This document shows, in pieces, positions 40,107 to 51,356 of a DNA stretch of 64,000 nucleotides (the stretch's first letter is position 1; the number at the start of each line of letters is the position of its first letter). This DNA comes from Eutreptiella sp. 'Long Island Sound 2002' (taxonomy: Eukaryota; Euglenozoa; Euglenophyceae; Eutreptiales; Eutreptiaceae), in contig OZ038381.1 of assembly GCA_964036045.1 (NCBI GenBank), forward strand, positions 146,267,596-146,331,595, read 5' to 3'. Position numbers and translations under genes: made by a program. The notes under the pieces were generated by a model. The model ran no database searches, was not told the origin of the DNA, and saw nothing but the letters and a program-made list of their open reading frames with translations.

Positions 40107-41060
40107 CTCTGGGACGACAGACAACTTCCAGAGTGCCCGGTGCAGCTCCAAACACCCGCCAACCAGGTACCACCGGGCACCGTCTGGACGGGTGACGTGC
40201 CACAGACATGGCTGGAGGAACCGGATATACCGGAGGAAGAGAGGATGGCCGCAGCGATCAACCACAAACTGCGACTGGGACAATGACTACTACCACGCCG
40301 CGCCGGGGACCCCCCAGGGGCCACCAACACGCGCGCCCCCGAGGTCACAACTGCGCTCGTCACTCTCATGTCCCTCAACGAACCGGGCGCCCTGTACGAC
40401 GCGACCAAAGCTCCGGACCTACAAGACGTACCCATCATGGCGAAATGCGACCCGGACGCCATGGTGTGGCAGGAGCAGGCCCTCAAAACCCAGACAACCC
40501 ACCCCAGCTTAACCCCCATCCTCGCCAGGACGGGACACCAATACCGCACCAGATGGGTCAAGGGGGTTCCCATGTCCCACAAAAGTGAAGTCCAAGTACA
40601 CATCCACCACCACCTTGGGGTGGAAGGCCGCCTAGCGGCATACGAACTGGTAGGCCCAACGTGGCAACTGAATGTCATTAACGTGCACGTCCCCTTTGGA
40701 GACGCCACGGAGACGTTCCTCGAACATCTCATGGAGGCCTACCGGCAACTTGCCATGATGGGCCCGACTGTCATCATAGGAGACTTCAATGCGTCCCCAT
40801 CAGCGGACGATCGCGGAGGACGACCGACGCCCGAGGACGCAGCGGTACAAGTGGCCATGCAGCATCTAGGCCTACAGGACCTCACAGCCTCTCTACGAGG
40901 CCAGCCCTCACACAGACCACCATAACCTGGCGCGACAGATTCCCTCATCGACCTCTGCTACGCGGACTCGGCACACGTCGAGGTGACGCGGGCGCAATAC
41001 CACGACCTGCCATCCAAGATCACCGGACACCGACCCCTGGAGGTACAAATCAAGGTGCTT
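40107..41060 (+). pseudogene. LINE family 1 APE-type endonuclease
   Basis: From about 40368 the frame holds an apurinic-endonuclease-like domain: NVINVHVPFGD, then TVIIGDFNASPSADD (conserved GDFN motif) and ITGHRPLEVQI (catalytic GH pair). This enzyme nicks the target strand that primes reverse transcription. Breaks: a TGA near 40285, and TAA at 40922-40924 next to a stretch that reads TITWRDRF in another frame, so an indel lies there. The family 2 copy shares the motifs (IIIGDLNAAP, TGHRPLYIDL). Confidence 0.7.
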
Positions 41061-43120
41061 CAGGTACCCCCGGCCTCCAGGGATGGCATGGACCACGAAG
41101 AACAACGGCCCATCCAACCGCCAGGAGAGAACGACACCCACGGATGGGTAGCATACTACCGCACGGTACAACGCATCCTCGGCCAGCAAGACAAAACGGA
41201 CCTGAACCTCGCCATGCAACAGGCGGCCACGGCATGCGGCCTCAGCGGGCAGCGCAGAACACAGGACGACGCCACCCCGCCTCAAGACCTCCGATCCCTG
41301 GTCACAACCATATGGCACGACAAGCGAGCACTGCACACGGCAATGCACTCACATGACCAGCAAGCCGAACATGACACCCAGGAAATCGCAGCACGACTGG
41401 CAACAGCACGCCAGCAACTCAGAGAATGGCACGTCCGCCGGGCGAAGGAGCTGGCGCAAGAACAACAGCGCTACTTCCAAAACCCCCAACCCTACAAATC
41501 ACGGAAACACGTGGACAAGGTCCTGGGGGAGACCGGCCACCGAGGCATCAAGGCGGTACGCCTACAGGACGGCACAGTGACCAACGATCCCAAGGTGGTC
41601 CTGGAAGAAGTTCTCAACAGCTTCCTGCGCCAGCACAACACTGAGGATGGCGAACTGTCGGCATACACAGAGGAACTGATATACCACCTGCCGAAACTCT
41701 ACAACCGGACACAGCGACGAGACATGCACTGAACCCCGTTCACCATTCGGAAGCTCGATGAGGTGTTGTACAAACTACAACCGGGGAAAACTCCGGGAGT
41801 GGACGGACTCCCGGTGGAGCTCTACCGAAGACTACCACTGAACCTGAAGAGACACTTAGCCGCGCGCCTGTGGGATATCGCCATCGGGAAAACGGACGTG
41901 CCACCTGACTGGGCGAACCTAGTACACCCGCTCTAAAAGAAAGGCGACTGGGCGAACCCCGACAATTGGAGACCCATCGTATGCGCCACCACGGAGGCCA
42001 AACTCATATGGATGCTCATCCTCAAACGGGTGGCCCCAGCAGTGTACCGGGCTGTACCGCCCACCATGTGGGGGGCCATAGCGGGTAGATCACCGTTGGA
42101 GGCCATATTTATGCAAGACGCCGTGGTGGACATGTACCCGATCAGTCTCATCATCACATCCCTGGACGTCAAGGGGGCCTTCCCCAACAACCCGTACCGC
42201 CTCCTACGGGCCGTCTGGGAACACATGGGACTCCCCTTCCAGGGCTTCCTCCAGGCATACCTCGCCACCCGCATGTACGCCGTGAAGACCGACATGGGCA
42301 CCACCCCGTGGGTCCACCCCACCAGTAGGGTCCCACAAGGGGGTGCGGAAGGCCCATTCCTCTTCCTACTCGTCACCCTCCCGCTGGCGTTTTACATCCG
42401 ACGCACGTACCCGGACGTGGCACCATATCCCCTACGGACCACGCTCCTAGCGTTTGCGGACAACATGGCGGTGGTGACCGCCACCGCGCGCCAACCCCTG
42501 CCGACCACTCCGGACCCCGCCAGAGCCACCAGGGTCCTCCACGTCGTCACCACCTATCTGGAGGGCAATCAGCTGCTGGTACCCAACGTCAAATCTGCCA
42601 CCATGGTACACAATGCACCGCCGCCACCCCTCCGCCCCGGGGACCTGCCCATGGACCAAGTAAACACGGCCACCTACCTGGGAGTCCAGCAAGCGGCCAC
42701 CGCAGGCGGGGTCACCCTACCGCAAAACCTGTTACGGCAGCTGACAAGGACACTGGTTATAGCACGCATCACAGCACTCTCCACCCAGGCCCTGGCATAC
42801 TTCCTACAAGCCGTGCTCAACGCAGCTATAGGATTCCAAGCCTTGCACCTAACGCACCCCCAACACATGCTACAAACAGCCACCACCACAGTACGACGAG
42901 CGTGGACCATCCACGGCCACCGGTCCGAGTCACTGCCTGCAACGGTGCGTGCGGCATCGCCACCGTACTACGGAGACAACACCGACCACCTCGTCCACAA
43001 GGCGTACACAGCTCACACTGCGGCCCACCTACATCGTCTCATGCACAATCACGAGCCAGAGGTACGGGAAGTCTTCCCGCTGACGCTGCGGGAGGCCCAG
43101 TACCACCGCAACACCTGCCC
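41061..43120 (+). pseudogene. LINE family 1 reverse transcriptase
   Basis: Same frame as the endonuclease. Motifs: PGVDGLPVELY, NWRPIV, SLDVKGAFPNNP (motif A), RVPQGGAEGPFLFLL (motif B) and FADN at about 42453-42464. Family 2 has FADD there, so the second active-site Asp is changed to Asn. A TGA at 41730-41732 stands where family 2 has Arg, and a TAA at 41934-41936 stands where family 2 has Tyr (HPLYKKG). The protein is 60% or more alike to family 2 by eye in the RT core. A frameshift near 43120 leads to the next segment. Confidence 0.8.
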
Positions 43121-43129
43121 CCAAATACA

Positions 43130-45625
43130 TACTTCACCAGCAGGGTCTCCCCACCAAGGTGGGGACCCGCATATGGAACCACCTACAACTCTTACTGCCC
43201 CACAACAACCACGTCATCCAAACGAACCATCGGTGCAGGGAAACCGGCCCTCTGGCGGTCCTTCACACCGATGTTGGGGGGGGACCAACGGGTAGCACCA
43301 CCACTCTGGACCTGGTGGGCACCACCCTCCACCTCGTACGGGTCACCCCGAACCAGATGAAAGCCCTCCAACGAGTGGGCACACACCACGTCCCATTCCT
43401 ACAACACCCGGAGTGGTCCAACAAATCACTCCTGGAGAGCCACATGCGCAGTGCGGCCACCCAAACCGGGCACCCCCAGCCAACAGATTGGGAAGTACGT
43501 GAGGCGTACAACCTGTTTTGGAACACGCACAAACGACCACTGCCACCCAGCCCACCGCAAGGGAACCAAGCCCACTACCGGCCTACGGAGCAAGTGGAAT
43601 ATGTACCCGGCACCACAGTACCAGCGGTACTCCTCCTAGCACCCAACGGGCTAAAGACCACGTCGCGGCCGGGCAAAGCGGGGGGCAACCTGTGGATGCT
43701 ACCGCCACCCACGGCGCGCCCCTTCTGTCCGCCGCCACTTTCGCAAGACAAGCTGACGGGCACCCCCACCACTTGCTGGCGGTGTGGGCCCCACGCGCTG
43801 GCCACCCCGTGGCCTCTCCTCCAGTTACTGGCGCGCTACCACCCCATGCCAACGGCCCACGCTACCCCGGAACAGCACCGGTGGCTGCGCACGCACTTCG
43901 AACAGGCCGCAGAAGGTGACACGGCCACAGTGACGTGGGACCCCAGCACCAAGGCGGAATGGAGATGCCACAGGGGCACGTGGAACACCCAGCACCCAGC
44001 CATCACCTTCCCGGTGATAGCCAAGCACCGCAGCGCCACACTGGAGGCCCCAGCCTACCCGGTCAAACACCGATGCTCCCAAGTACAGGACTGGCAGACG
44101 GTCCAGTGGACCACATTCCACCCGCAGACAGCATACTTACTCCAGTACGTGTACGGCTACCTGACACAGGGCCATGAAAGGAACAATGACTACGTACGCA
44201 TGAACCCGGCGGCAACCGAGATCATCCGCCAGGGGGTGGGGGTGTATGCTACCCGGAGACTCCGACCGAACACCGACACGCCGTGGGCCACCACGGAACG
44301 GGGGGCACACATCCATTCCTACCAACCAACGATGCCGTGCCGCCTGCCGCACCCGGACAACCACACCACGATCATCTTCGCGGATGCCTCCGGCACTACA
44401 AGCCTCACCCCGGCGGCCGGGGGGAGCGGCTTTAGAGTTGGAAGTGGACACGACAAACCGACTACACCAACGCCACCTCACGGGGGCTACCATCTTCGGG
44501 GCCTCCTCTCACGGAGAACTGAAGACACTGGCGATCGTTGCGGACACCGTCAATGACGCCCACCAAGCGCCGCGTGACCAGACGCACCATGTGTGGGTAG
44601 TAGTCGACGCAGCGGTGGACTTCCAAATCGTCCGCAGGGTGGCGCGGCAACCCCTACACAAGGCGACTGACTCTAGCCTGGGCACCCAGGCCCTACACCT
44701 CTGGACAGGCCTGAGGCGCCCCCCCAAACACGTCGTGCTACATCTCGTCAAACAAGAATCTCATCGGTATAGCCTGGGCAACGGACACATAGACCTGCAC
44801 GCCCACAACCAGCTTGCCGAGCACATGCCGGACGGCGAGGACCCACCGCTACGAGACCACATGCACACACACCTCCAGCACCTGCCACCCGTCCCACGCC
44901 CCGGGGAACCACCAGCCTGGGTGCCAGACGATCGCATCTATAACGACACGGGGAGAGCATACCACTACCCACAACCCATCCGCACCATGGCGCACGTTCC
45001 GGGCAGTCAAGCCGACAACGCCCTTTTGAGCCGTCTCCAACACGAAATGCGCACCGCATTGTACTTCTCGGCTCTGGACCCATCCCTAATGCCAGTGCAC
45101 CTGCAGACACGACGTGCCCAGCTCTTGCTCGAGCAGCTACCCCTTCTAGACAGGGTGGCACGCTGGTATGCCCGGCGAGGTATAGACATCCCCCCGGAAT
45201 ACACCATATGCCCCTGCCATCTCCAGCAGCCAGAAACGTGGGAACACTTCAAACGCTGCCCATTAGCCCAAGGGGACAACCACCTGGCCACGTGGGCACC
45301 GGAGAACACCATCACACAACACGCCGGATGGGGCCCGGCCACGCCACCGGCAAATGAGGTTCGACGCCTGATGCCGCAGCCGGAAATCAAGGAGGCAGTG
45401 CTCAGAGGAGCGGTACCACTCCAGCTTTACAGGGTCGTCGCCGACCACGCCCCGGAACCCAGGGCCACAATACGTCACATGCAGCTCACCGCCGTCAAGA
45501 GGGCGGACGCACAGCTGCAGCACCGCGTTCAAGTATACACGGAGGAAGCACAACATACATCCCATGACCGCTGCACGTACTGTAATCTCCTGATCCACTA
45601 CCAACACGCGCAGCCTAGCGACTAG
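43130..45625 (+). pseudogene. LINE family 1 RT thumb region, RNase H and zinc motif
   Basis: Frame 43159-44430 matches family 2 after the RT (GTRIWNHLQLLLPHNNHVI against GTGIWAQLQLLLPHHTHAI) and begins RNase H with IIFADASGTT. A frameshift at about 44430 moves to the frame ending at 45625: GASSHGELK (Glu), WVVVDAAVD (Asp), GNGHIDLHAH (Asp), then CPCHLQQPETWEHFKRCPL (zinc motif) and QHAGWG. A short CTYCN...H near the end could be another zinc ligand set. Apart from the frameshift, all catalytic acidic residues of RNase H are present. Confidence 0.7.
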
Positions 45626-45741
45626 CCACACGCACGGGCCCGCGGCAACAGCCAGGCACCTACCGTAGCACCGCCCGGAGCGCACGCGCCCCCCTCCCCT
45701 GTAGTGGCCCGATCGTCCTGCAAACGAGACCTCTCCTCAGG

Positions 45742-46308
45742 ATGCCTGAAGGTGAAGCACTGCATCCACGGCCGGGGAACCCATGCGGGGTCTGCATGGC
45801 GGTGAACGACGACGACGGCAACCCCCTTCGCGGGCATGACCTCGGCTGCGGCGGCACAGAGCAGCTGCACTGGCTCTGCAGCCCGTGCATCGCGAACTTG
45901 TGCTCGTGCCCACTCTGCCGGCGACCGCACCGACACTGCACGGCTCCGCCGCCGCGCGAAACGGAAGACAAAGACCTCACACTCCAGACGCTGCGGACTC
46001 TGATCCGGCAAAACGTCTGGAACGACTGCGCGGGGGAGGGCAGCCCCGACGTTGAGTTGTTGAACGTCCTCAGCGACGAGGACCCAGCGACACCCCCCCC
46101 CGCCCCCCCTGGCACGCACCAACCTGGGCGCTGCCAGACCCGGACGCGGACCCCACGTTTTACGTCCCCGACCACGAGGACTACAACGACGCGCCACGGG
46201 GCAGCCTGCCCCCCATGGGCAATCTGCCTGGCAGTTGGGGCTACGTCAGCCCCAGGAACCAAAACAACTCCCGGAACATCGTCGTCAGCCTCACCACCCG
46301 CCTCCTGA
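45742..46308 (+). CDS. LINE family 1 RING-like ORF
   Basis: A 188-residue frame. Residues 13-65 read C-x2-C at CGVC, then a Cys in DLGCGG, H-x2-C-x2-C at HWLCSPC, and C-x-C-x2-C at CSCPLC, close to the RING C3HC4 pattern. The remainder is acidic then Pro/Thr-rich and may be non-coding beyond about 46230, where the next ORF overlaps. Family 2 has a comparable module in the same place. Role unknown; RING domains commonly act in ubiquitin or SUMO transfer. Confidence 0.5.
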   Translation: MPEGEALHPRPGNPCGVCMAVNDDDGNPLRGHDLGCGGTEQLHWLCSPCIANLCSCPLCRRPHRHCTAPPPRETEDKDLTLQTLRTLIRQNVWNDCAGEGSPDVELLNVLSDEDPATPPPAPPGTHQPGRCQTRTRTPRFTSPTTRTTTTRHGAACPPWAICLAVGATSAPGTKTTPGTSSSASPPAS

Positions 46309-49300
46309 TCGCCTTCGGCTGGCTGGTGGGGAACGCGGAATGGGCGATGGGCATGGCCCGCGGCGCCCATGGCGCCGAGTGGGGGGACTTCTTCCACCGC
46401 GGCGCGGCCATGACCCCGGGGGCGACCGAGAGGCTGATGGCGGCCTACCTCACGTGGAGGGGCATACCCCCCCCACGCAGCCTCAAATTGCTGATACAGC
46501 GCACCCTGCAGCCGCACGTCCCGCCACCACAACCGGGCACGTACGGCAATGCAGCGGTGGCCAGAATGATGGCCAGAGGTTCCCGGCTCGACGGCTCATC
46601 CTACTCCCCTCAGAGAACCACCGCAACCATCACCACCCGCCCGCCCCGATCCCGCGCCACGACAGCGACTAGGGCCACGAACGTACGGGCCCGAAAGTCA
46701 GCCGCGACGTCCTCCACATCCCCCGACCCATCCACCTCCGCCCCCCCCGCACCCGCCGCCGAACCACACCAACAACAGGCTGCCGACGCCACGCGGACTA
46801 CAGGCGGTCCGGCACCAACTGGGGCCGGCACACCACAGAGCCCCCGACAAGAGCGTGCGTCCATACGGACGGCGCAACGACAACCAACACAACACCACGC
46901 GGCCACAGGGAGCCGGGGACACCTAGCATCACCTGCCAGGAGCGGAGCCCTACCCGGCCCCATGAATACGGGGGCAGTGGGTACCCAGCCCGGGCAGCCC
47001 CCCAGCACCGCACATCCGCACAGGGTACCGGCCCCGAGCCCCACAGGGAGCCCGCAACCCCTAACACCACCCGTCGCGCCTGCGCACGGCCCACGGCCGG
47101 CAGCCAGCCAAGCGGCAACAACACAGGCCCACCCGGAACCCCGCCCGCACCATGGCGCACCTGACCGGCCGGCAGCGGACCCAACGTACACGCCGACCGA
47201 CAACCTCCCTACACGGACACACACCGCTACCCCGACCGACGCCATCACCGCCCGGCCCTCCGACGCCAGGCACCCCCACACCCACGGCCCCACCGGGGGC
47301 TTAACCCCCCGGGCTTCGGCAACGTCCGGCACGGAGGACCTACCGGCCACAACGCACGGCGGGTCGGTGCCCGAGCAGCACCAAGCCCCACCAACCAGAC
47401 CACAGGCACGACCGGCAGAACCGCCGTCTCCCGGCCACCCGGCCCCCGGCCCAGACCCCGGCCCGGATCCACCACGCACCGCCGCCCCGGCGGACACCCC
47501 GCAGCCCGCGGACCCAGGGGGCCTACCCGAGCCGCCACCCGTGGCGGGAGGCCACGCCCGGGGGGCACTGCCACCGGCGGACGATGGCGCCGAACCGCGT
47601 ACACCGCCGACCCAACCGCAGCGCGACGCGCCCGCGGTGGGCGCGGAAGGACTGCAGAGACCCCCGCAACGAACGCCAACACCAGCACCAATGGGGGAAT
47701 CTGGCGGGGGAACGGACCAAACATCAGTGCGGAGTGCCGACCTGACGAACGACACGGCACACGGAGGAGAAGAGGCATTGGCAGATGGCCAGCCTGACGC
47801 GGAACCCGAGGGGCCAACTCCGGACACCAGGTGTGCGGACGGCCCCCACCGGCCCTCGTCCGCAGATCACGCGGGCGCCGCCCCCCGGGCGCACCTGGCG
47901 GCCCACGCGGACACGAGCACGCCAGGGGAGGCGCTGCCGCGAGACCCACCGGAAACCAGCGAGGGGTCAGAGCCCCGGGAAACCACACCCGACACGCCCC
48001 AGTGCGCGGACGAGGGAGGAACGTCACCCAGCGGGCATAACCGCGACGACGACTCCTTCGATGCCTTCATGGACTCCTGCAGGCATGACCCCCGGGCGGT
48101 CCGTGCACCGGAGATGCCACGCGTCCACCCGGAGCCGCAACGCGACCAGACGGACGATACGCCCCTCACGATGCCACGACAAGCGCACCTCCAGCGCGAC
48201 TACACCGCCCTGGGGCAGATTGCCGCTGCGGGCGAGGAGCAGACGACCGCGAGCGGCGCGGCGGACCGGACTACGGACGAGCGCAACGCCCCGGGTGAGG
48301 GCACGCGCGTGGAAGCGGCCACCAACACCGCGAGTGAGCCTGTCGCCCCACCGCCGGGGGCCGCCCCGCCCTGGGGGCGGGGACACCTGGACTTTGCACG
48401 CTTGGAGGGTGACGCCGGCCACCCCAGCGAACAAGCAGAGCAAGAAGCGACCCAAGACCTAAGCTTCTGGATCCCCAGGCTTGTCACAGGGGAGCAGCTC
48501 GAACTGGCAGTCCGCATACGATGGGTACTTTCTTCCCGCTCCCGCCACCTCGCGGAGGGAACACGCACCATGGCAGACGTCACGTTTGGTCATCGGACAG
48601 GGCACACGCCCCCCGCCACCATGGACCACCCCGACCAATGGCGCTATGTGGCCACCTGGCTCATGGCGCATATGGGACCCTACAGCCCAGATAAAATGAA
48701 CGGACTGCACTGGCTGTGGCACCAGCGCGCCGCCCTGCGCATCCGGACGGCCATGCAGGACCATAATATCTGGAACATCCCTGGATCACCGGGCCACCAG
48801 GGACACGCCTCAGGCCACCGGCGGCCGCGGTCCCAAGACGTCCCGGAGCCCCCCAGACAGGCGGCGCGCCGAAAATCACCGGAACACCCACGGGGTCCAC
48901 CACCCGGTAGAGGTTCCCCCTCTGGCACATACAGCAGCCCCCTGCGGCCGTTCGCCCCACGGAGGAGCCCGGGCAGTCCCCACGCCTTGAGGGTGCAAGG
49001 CAACACGCCGGAGCAGCGCCAAGAAACGAGGCGCCCTGACCGATCCCGTCGCCGCAGCCGCACGCCGCCCCCCGCAGCGCGACGAGTCGTCCTCAATGAA
49101 GATATGGACAGGGACCACGGGGGCCCCCGCGACCCCCAAGCTCGGCGAACATCATCGACCCCCGACCCCAGACGCCGGTCCAAGAGGCCCCGCACCGAGC
49201 GGACGCACATCCCCACCATTCTCACGCCGGGCGAGCGCGAGCGACAAGCCACGCTTCAAGCGGACCCTCGCCAGATGGCGGGCGAAACGTCCAGCTCATT

Positions 49301-49505
49301 TGCCGCCTCCCTCCCGGGGTCAGCGGCCGATCCGCTACCGAGAGGACCACACGCCACGGACACGCGACCAGGGGAGCCCGCGCCCGACCACAGCCCTACG
49401 CAAGGAGCGGACGGGCAGCCCTCCCGGCAGTCCAGAAGCCGCCAGGCCACAGAGGGCACATCGCGGCAGCCGGGACACGACGCGACAGACCAAGGGCGGA
49501 CATAG
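46215..49505 (+). CDS. LINE family 1 long Pro/Thr-rich ORF
   Basis: A 1096-residue uninterrupted frame. The first 110 residues look folded (LTTRLLIAFGWLVGNAEWAMG, GATERLMAAYLTWRG). Then come about 700 residues of Pro, Ala, Thr, Gly and Arg low complexity. Another folded part follows near 48430-48770 (DLSFWIPRLVTGEQLELAVR, WRYVATWLMAHMG), and finally a basic, Arg-rich tail. The persistence of a 3.3-kb open frame in a broken element is partly due to its high GC and A/C bias. No domain was recognised. It lies between the RING-like module and the protease, like the linker in family 2. Confidence 0.45.
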   Translation: MGNLPGSWGYVSPRNQNNSRNIVVSLTTRLLIAFGWLVGNAEWAMGMARGAHGAEWGDFFHRGAAMTPGATERLMAAYLTWRGIPPPRSLKLLIQRTLQPHVPPPQPGTYGNAAVARMMARGSRLDGSSYSPQRTTATITTRPPRSRATTATRATNVRARKSAATSSTSPDPSTSAPPAPAAEPHQQQAADATRTTGGPAPTGAGTPQSPRQERASIRTAQRQPTQHHAATGSRGHLASPARSGALPGPMNTGAVGTQPGQPPSTAHPHRVPAPSPTGSPQPLTPPVAPAHGPRPAASQAATTQAHPEPRPHHGAPDRPAADPTYTPTDNLPTRTHTATPTDAITARPSDARHPHTHGPTGGLTPRASATSGTEDLPATTHGGSVPEQHQAPPTRPQARPAEPPSPGHPAPGPDPGPDPPRTAAPADTPQPADPGGLPEPPPVAGGHARGALPPADDGAEPRTPPTQPQRDAPAVGAEGLQRPPQRTPTPAPMGESGGGTDQTSVRSADLTNDTAHGGEEALADGQPDAEPEGPTPDTRCADGPHRPSSADHAGAAPRAHLAAHADTSTPGEALPRDPPETSEGSEPRETTPDTPQCADEGGTSPSGHNRDDDSFDAFMDSCRHDPRAVRAPEMPRVHPEPQRDQTDDTPLTMPRQAHLQRDYTALGQIAAAGEEQTTASGAADRTTDERNAPGEGTRVEAATNTASEPVAPPPGAAPPWGRGHLDFARLEGDAGHPSEQAEQEATQDLSFWIPRLVTGEQLELAVRIRWVLSSRSRHLAEGTRTMADVTFGHRTGHTPPATMDHPDQWRYVATWLMAHMGPYSPDKMNGLHWLWHQRAALRIRTAMQDHNIWNIPGSPGHQGHASGHRRPRSQDVPEPPRQAARRKSPEHPRGPPPGRGSPSGTYSSPLRPFAPRRSPGSPHALRVQGNTPEQRQETRRPDRSRRRSRTPPPAARRVVLNEDMDRDHGGPRDPQARRTSSTPDPRRRSKRPRTERTHIPTILTPGERERQATLQADPRQMAGETSSSFAASLPGSAADPLPRGPHATDTRPGEPAPDHSPTQGADGQPSRQSRSRQATEGTSRQPGHDATDQGRT
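46660..47202 (+). repeat. 543-bp segment duplicated at 50812-51356
   Basis: From GACAGCGACTAGGGCCACG to TACACGCCGACCGACAA the two segments are about 95% alike. This copy lies inside the Pro-rich ORF; the other follows the protease stop codon. Confidence 0.9.
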
Positions 49506-49570
49506 AGACGACGGGGGCCCCCAGCCCCCAGGAGCCCGCTGGCCCGCTGCCCACCGCCACGCCCTGCTCG

Positions 49571-50785
49571 ATGCCCCAGCAACGGGAACCCCCCACGGAA
49601 TACGTGCCTGGGGGACAACCGGGCGCCTCCTCACGGCACCCCTCCCCGGCTGACGCCGCACTGGACCAAGACCGGGTGGCCATGCCCCCCCCGCCCCCCC
49701 GACCGCCACAGCAACGGGGCAGGGGTCCCTTCGACGACGCGGAACTGAAGGCGCTCTACCACATCCACGCTTCCACGCCCTCGAGCGAGCTGGTGGCCAC
49801 CCTCCGGGAACACCTCTGTAGCGTCGACCCGAACAGGCTTTTCGTCGTAGTCCCCCTGCCACATGCCCCGACAACCCAAATCTTTGTGCGACAGCTCCAG
49901 GCGCTCGTCAGCCCCGGGACACAGGTCTCTGACGACCTCATTGAAGCGTGGATCTGGTGGTTCAACACCCACCAACCGGCCCAAGGGGGCGTGTGGGTCC
50001 CAGACCTGGGCTGGGTACACACGCTCATAGCGCCACCGACCGACCCCAGGCCCGCAGCCGCCACCGGAGGCCGGGAGCGGGCCGCTCCACCACCGAGACC
50101 CGAGAACCTCCGTATCCCATCGCACGAGGGCCTGGAGGCATGGGAAAGCGGGACCGCACGTAGCAGGGGGCACAACCTCACGAACCTGACGGCGCACTAC
50201 CCGGAGACGACGCGCGCAGCACCCCCGCCGCGCGAACGTGACCCCGGTACCATCGCCATGATCGTGTTGGAGAATGGCCACTACTACCAGGTGCGGATCA
50301 TCCCGCACCCGCGGGACAACCATTGGAGCCTGGAGGCCGTCGACTCCATGCTCCCGGCGACCACGGGCCTGCCGGACAACCCTACCCCCCTGCTCCCAAA
50401 CCAACCCCCGGATCCCCTGACGGCCATTGTGTCGGGGGCGGCAGGCACCTGGCACCCAGGCCACGCCCTCTACTGCCTCTGGCGGTGGGCGCGGCGCCGC
50501 TGGCCGCACACCAGGGCGTGGTCAGCGGCATGGAGATTCTACCTCGACGGCCGGCAGCAGATGGAGGCCATCCTGGAACCGACGGCGGAAACCCCCACTG
50601 AGCCCAACCTATGCCACGTCTTCGTGATCCACCAGATCCGGGCACTGGCGTCGGGTGGGCAGCTGCAGCCTGCCATCCGCACTGAGACGGAGGCCCGGGC
50701 GGCGCACGCGGCCCTGGTGCACGAAATCTTCAGTGCCCTCCGCAGCGCCCTTGTACGACGTGCGGGTAACCCCCCAGGGCCCTGA
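49571..50785 (+). CDS. LINE family 1 C48 (ULP1-like) cysteine protease ORF
   Basis: A 404-residue intact frame. The C-terminal 300 residues follow the C48 protease plan. A helix LIEAWIWWFNTH and strand GVWVPDLGWV come first, then IAMIVLENGHYYQVRIIP. Catalytic His is in NHW (50321-50326), Asp in AVDSM (50342-50344), and Cys in NLCHVFVIHQIRAL (Cys at 50612-50614), where the family usually has N-D-C-G. The order H, D, C is right; the usual Gly after Cys is His here. The same set is present in family 2 (DHW, TDS, LTLC). C48 enzymes cleave SUMO or viral precursor proteins; self-processing or de-SUMOylation by the LINE is inference. Confidence 0.6.
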   Translation: MPQQREPPTEYVPGGQPGASSRHPSPADAALDQDRVAMPPPPPRPPQQRGRGPFDDAELKALYHIHASTPSSELVATLREHLCSVDPNRLFVVVPLPHAPTTQIFVRQLQALVSPGTQVSDDLIEAWIWWFNTHQPAQGGVWVPDLGWVHTLIAPPTDPRPAAATGGRERAAPPPRPENLRIPSHEGLEAWESGTARSRGHNLTNLTAHYPETTRAAPPPRERDPGTIAMIVLENGHYYQVRIIPHPRDNHWSLEAVDSMLPATTGLPDNPTPLLPNQPPDPLTAIVSGAAGTWHPGHALYCLWRWARRRWPHTRAWSAAWRFYLDGRQQMEAILEPTAETPTEPNLCHVFVIHQIRALASGGQLQPAIRTETEARAAHAALVHEIFSALRSALVRRAGNPPGP

Positions 50786-50811
50786 CCCGCGACCAACCAC
50801 AGGACCTGCAA

Positions 50812-51356
50812 CGACGACAGCGACTAGGGCCACGAACGTACGGGCCCGAACGTCAGCCGCGACGTCCTCCACATCCCCCGACCCATCCACCTCCGCCCCC
50901 CCCGCACCCGCCACCGAACCACACCAACAACACGCCGCCGACGCCACGCGGACTACAGGCGGTCCGGCACCATCTGGGGCCGGCACACCACAGAGCCCCC
51001 GACAAGAACGTGCGTCCAAACGGGCGGCGCAACGACAACCAACACAACACCACGCGGCCACAGGGAGCTGGGGACACCTAGCATCACCTGCCAGGAGCGG
51101 AGCCCTACCCGGCCCCACGAATACGGGGGCAGTGGATACCCAGCCTGGGCAGCCCCCCGGCACCGCACACCCGCACAGGGTACCGACCCTGAGCCCCACA
51201 GGGAGCCCGCAACCCCTAACACCACCCGTCGCGCCTGCGCACGGCCCACGGCCGGCAGCCAGCCAAGCGGCAACAACACAGGCCCACCCGGAACCGCGCC
51301 CTTACCATGGCGCACCTGACCGGCCGGCAGCGGACCCAACGTACACGCCGACCGAC
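50812..51356 (+). repeat. second copy of the 543-bp segment
   Basis: Repeats 46660-47202. It starts 26 bp after the protease stop and is therefore in the 3' region here; the open frame it carries (50655-51641) is inherited from the Pro-rich ORF and probably not used. Confidence 0.9.
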
